NCBI GenBank assembly: GCA_900549025.1
Contig: URMZ01000025.1
Coordinates: 1 to 26,802, forward strand
Direction of reading: 5' to 3'
Origin: an uncultured Collinsella sp.
GTDB lineage: Bacteria > Actinomycetota > Coriobacteriia > Coriobacteriales > Coriobacteriaceae
Length of the DNA stretch: 26,802 bases
Shown: piece by piece, positions 24,632-26,802 of the stretch
Layout: each line of letters opens with the position of its first letter
How positions within the stretch are numbered: position 1 is the stretch's first letter
Notes under the pieces: generated by a model
Database searches by the model: none
The model's input: the letters and a program-made list of their open reading frames with translations, nothing else
Told to the model about the DNA's origin: nothing
Translations under genes and position numbers: made by a program

Positions 24632-25642
24632 ATGGGTGTTAATATCGCTGGGCGCAGTTTTCTGAAGCTGCTTGATTACACGACGGAAGAGATTGAGTAT
24701 CTGCTTGAGCTTTCTGCTAACTTCAAAAGCATGAAGCGTGCCGGTGTTCCGCATAAATACCTTGAAGGCAAGAATATTGTTTTGCTATTTGAGAAGACTT
24801 CCACGCGTACTCGCTGCGCCTTCGAAGTTGGTGCACTTGACCTTGGCATGGGTGTAACTTATTTGGATCCGGGCTCGTCTCAGATGGGCAAAAAGGAGTC
24901 GATTGAGGACACGGCTCGCGTCCTTGGCCGCATGTATGACGGAATTGAATACCGCGGCTTTGAACAGGCGAAGGTTGAGGAGCTTGCTGCAAAAGCTGGG
25001 GTTCCCGTTTGGAATGGGCTGACTACTGAATTTCACCCGACTCAAGTGCTTGCCGATATTCTGACCATGCGTGAAGAGTTTGGAGAGATTAAGGGCAGGA
25101 AACTTACATTTTTTGGTAAGGCGGCCGGAAACGTCGCCGATTCGCTCATGGTCATTTGCGCTAAGCTCGGCATTAACTTCTGTTCTTGCGGCCCAATCGG
25201 GGGAAATTCGGAGGGGGCTACATCCTATGATCCTGAACTCCTTGCAGAATGTAGTCGTATTGCGGCCGAGCATGGATCGACGATTACCATTACAGAGGAT
25301 ATTGAGGAAGGCGCTCGTGATGCCGATGTAATTTACACGGATGTTTGGGTTGGCATGGGTCAGCCCGCAGAGCTGTGGGAAAGCCGCATTAAGCTCATGT
25401 CGCCGTATCGTGTGACCGCTGAGGTGATGTCTATGGCAAAGCCCGAGGCGATTTTCCTCCACTGTCTTCCGAGCTTCCACGATACTAATACTACTGTTGG
25501 TGCCGAAATTGCTGAGAAGTTTGGAGTTACCGAAATGGAAGTCACGGACGAGGTTTTTGAGTCCGATAAGTCTCGTGTTTTCCAAGAAGCGGAGAATCGC
25601 ATGCATACGATTAAGGCGGTGATGTACGCAACGCTTAAGTAG
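24632..25642 (+). CDS. argF: Ornithine carbamoyltransferase, catabolic
   Basis: 336 residues. It splits citrulline with phosphate into ornithine and carbamoyl phosphate in this setting. Visible motifs are the carbamoyl-phosphate loop STRTR (57-61), HPTQ (135-138), the region around DVWVGMGQ (237-244) and HCLP (277-280), all typical of OTCase. The start at 24632 gives the usual [17 protein letters not shown]; an ATG at 24623 touches the GGGAG site. It is the last gene of the transporter-deiminase operon. Carbamate kinase, normally the next enzyme, is absent; a GC-rich hairpin and an IS30-type transposase follow instead. Confidence 0.95.
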   Translation: MGVNIAGRSFLKLLDYTTEEIEYLLELSANFKSMKRAGVPHKYLEGKNIVLLFEKTSTRTRCAFEVGALDLGMGVTYLDPGSSQMGKKESIEDTARVLGRMYDGIEYRGFEQAKVEELAAKAGVPVWNGLTTEFHPTQVLADILTMREEFGEIKGRKLTFFGKAAGNVADSLMVICAKLGINFCSCGPIGGNSEGATSYDPELLAECSRIAAEHGSTITITEDIEEGARDADVIYTDVWVGMGQPAELWESRIKLMSPYRVTAEVMSMAKPEAIFLHCLPSFHDTNTTVGAEIAEKFGVTEMEVTDEVFESDKSRVFQEAENRMHTIKAVMYATLK

Positions 25643-25658
25643 CGGGGCGTTGAGAAAA

Positions 25659-25681
25659 CGGTTGATTTCCGATCTCAACCG
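25659..25681 (+). other. Small hairpin after ornithine carbamoyltransferase
   Basis: CGGTTGA and TCAACCG form a 7-bp stem with a 9-nt loop, 17 bp after the stop. There is no T-run, so it may stabilise the transcript end or mark an insertion boundary. Confidence 0.35.
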
Positions 25682-25722
25682 AACACATTGAGCGAATAGG
25701 CCGTTCCCGCAGTTAGCCGAAC

Positions 25723-25763
25723 GCCCCCGCGGCCCCTCACGGGCCCCGGGGGCGCCGTTTTCC
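25723..25763 (+). terminator. GC-rich terminator of the arginine operon
   Basis: GCCCCCGCGGCCC and GGGCCCCGGGGGC pair over 12 positions with one mismatch around a CTCAC loop (25723-25753). A TTTT run begins at 25758. Very GC-rich hairpins are also common insertion targets for IS30-type elements. Confidence 0.65.
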
Positions 25764-25886
25764 CAGTTGAAGGAACGGTGGAGATGTGTTTCGATGGGTC
25801 CGGTGGCCATGCTCCGCCCGCCGCCCGGCACCTCTTCCCAGACTCAGCCGGACGGTCGGTCCGTCTATTCCGTTTTTTCTTCCAGG

Positions 25887-26802
25887 CTAGGCCAGCGGGG
25901 CATCGCCCCTCTCTGCGCGCGCCCGCGCGATGAGCCCCGGCGTCAGGTCGAGATCGCCGAGCGCCACGTCCTCCACGCCGTAGGCGTCCAGCAGCGCCGC
26001 CGCGTCGCCGCCGAGCATCGCCCTGAAGGCGCGCGCGGGCGTCGAGAAGCCGAGCGCGCCGCGGGGCTCGGAGTTCACGTGCGACATGGCCAGCGCCAGG
26101 TCGGCCGGGGCGAGCCGGTCGAACCTGAGCCCGGCGCCCTTGGGCAGCAGCTTCCTTATCTCGACGTGGTTTCGCTCGCAGGCGCCCTTCTGGTCGCTGC
26201 GGCGCGGGTCGCAGTAGAACAGCCTCGTCTCGCCCGGCCCCTCGCCGAGCAGCGCCGCGAGCGCCGCCTCGTCGGAGAACTCCGCGCCGTTGTCGGTGAG
26301 CACGGCGCGGAACACGCGGCGCGTCCCGTCGGCGCCGAGGACCGCCCGGACGCCCTCCAGGGCGTCCGCGACGCACCCGGCGGTCTTCTCCGCCAGCGGC
26401 AGCGCGAGCTGGAGCCTGCTGGGGCGGTGCAGCAGCGTGAGCAGGCAGGCCGAGTCCTCCCGCGCGCCCTCGACCGTGTCCATCTCCCAGGCCGCGGCGC
26501 ACGCGTCCTCCCCGAGGGCGAGGAACGCGGCATGCGACCTGCGGGCGGAGTGGCGCGTGGCCGCCCGGCCCGCGGCGCGCTTCCTCGGCCTGTAGCCGAC
26601 CTTGCGCCTGAGCTCCATGTTGGTCATGCCGTCGTAGCCCGCCGAGACCCAGCGGTAGATGGTCGACGGCGACAGGTCCACCGGGCCGCCGTTGCGCGCC
26701 GCCATCTGCTCGGGCGACAGCCCCCGGCGCAGGCAGTCCCTGATGGCTGTTAGCGTCAATCTATTTTTCACCAGTTTCGCTAAACAGGCGCACCGTTCGC
26801 GC
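25887..26802 (-). CDS. IS30-family transposase, continuing past the right edge
   Basis: The reading frame is open to the window edge. The first start-like codon inside is GTG at 26771, giving 294 residues, but the N-terminal helix-turn-helix of IS30 enzymes probably lies outside. Visible are a second helix-turn-helix-like segment (LSPSTIYRWV), a basic linker (RRKVGYRPRKR) and the DDE core. That core is Asp98 in WEMDTVEG, Asp160 in LTDNGAEF and Glu199 in CERNHVEIRKLLPKG (counted from the GTG). The last motif matches the IS30 pattern ending in PKG. The gene is far richer in G and C than the arginine genes beside it, consistent with recent arrival. Terminal inverted repeats could not be defined. 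Confidence 0.85.
   Translation of the reverse strand, partial: RERCACLAKLVKNRLTLTAIRDCLRRGLSPEQMAARNGGPVDLSPSTIYRWVSAGYDGMTNMELRRKVGYRPRKRAAGRAATRHSARRSHAAFLALGEDACAAAWEMDTVEGAREDSACLLTLLHRPSRLQLALPLAEKTAGCVADALEGVRAVLGADGTRRVFRAVLTDNGAEFSDEAALAALLGEGPGETRLFYCDPRRSDQKGACERNHVEIRKLLPKGAGLRFDRLAPADLALAMSHVNSEPRGALGFSTPARAFRAMLGGDAAALLDAYGVEDVALGDLDLTPGLIARARAERGDAPLA

Noticed and set aside
24785..25831. 348-codon minus-strand open frame opposite ornithine carbamoyltransferase
   Set aside because: It is antisense to a gene with complete OTCase motifs; the translation shows no family features.
25643..25886. Possible carbamate kinase remnant after ornithine carbamoyltransferase
   Set aside because: No kinase-like peptide was seen in any frame; the gap holds only hairpins and IS-flanking DNA.

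Overview
The window looks like chromosomal DNA of a Coriobacteriia gut actinobacterium, most likely Collinsella. The reasons are the GC-rich backbone, the C69 dipeptidase, the paired DUF4430 surface proteins, a class III fructose-bisphosphatase and an arginine deiminase locus. This assignment rests on gene content and style; no database search was possible.

Layout. 1-494: gene-free, with stacked hairpins and an AT-rich 240-bp element bounded by long inverted repeats (MITE-like). 495-4306, plus strand: C69 dipeptidase, a small phasin-like protein and an ABC1/UbiB-type kinase-like membrane protein, closed by a terminator. 4400-8725, plus strand: a cobalamin riboswitch, then two overlapping genes for cell-envelope proteins with DUF4430 (transcobalamin-like) domains. 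The first also has a predicted beta-propeller, an InlB-type repeat and a C-terminal membrane anchor. This is the best candidate for an under-described system: surface capture of corrinoid under B12 control. 8792-9101: a degenerate tandem array with an exact 31/62-bp period. 9197-12214, minus strand: two GtrA-type membrane proteins and class III fructose-1,6-bisphosphatase. 12535-13424: a DegV lipid-binding protein broken by one missing T. 13505-14596, minus: a TIM-barrel-like protein of unknown function. 14788-14958: a 56-residue membrane protein. 14983-18277, minus: an RNA m5C methyltransferase and a methionyl-tRNA synthetase-like protein with an unusual KMSKS loop. 18410-19660, plus: a DUF3267 zincin-like membrane protein, a 34-bp perfect palindrome and QueH.

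19721-25642 is an arginine deiminase locus, visibly less GC-rich than its left flank. On the minus strand lie a divergent arginine deiminase and, 2 nt downstream, an XRE/S24-fold regulator without the S24 catalytic serine. On the plus strand lie a YfcC-type transporter, a canonical arginine deiminase and ornithine carbamoyltransferase. The shared 253-bp promoter region holds a 17-bp direct repeat that could be the regulator's operator. Together the plus-strand genes would import arginine, deiminate it to citrulline and split citrulline to ornithine and carbamoyl phosphate. No carbamate kinase is present. The window ends in a very GC-rich IS30-family transposase that runs off the right edge.
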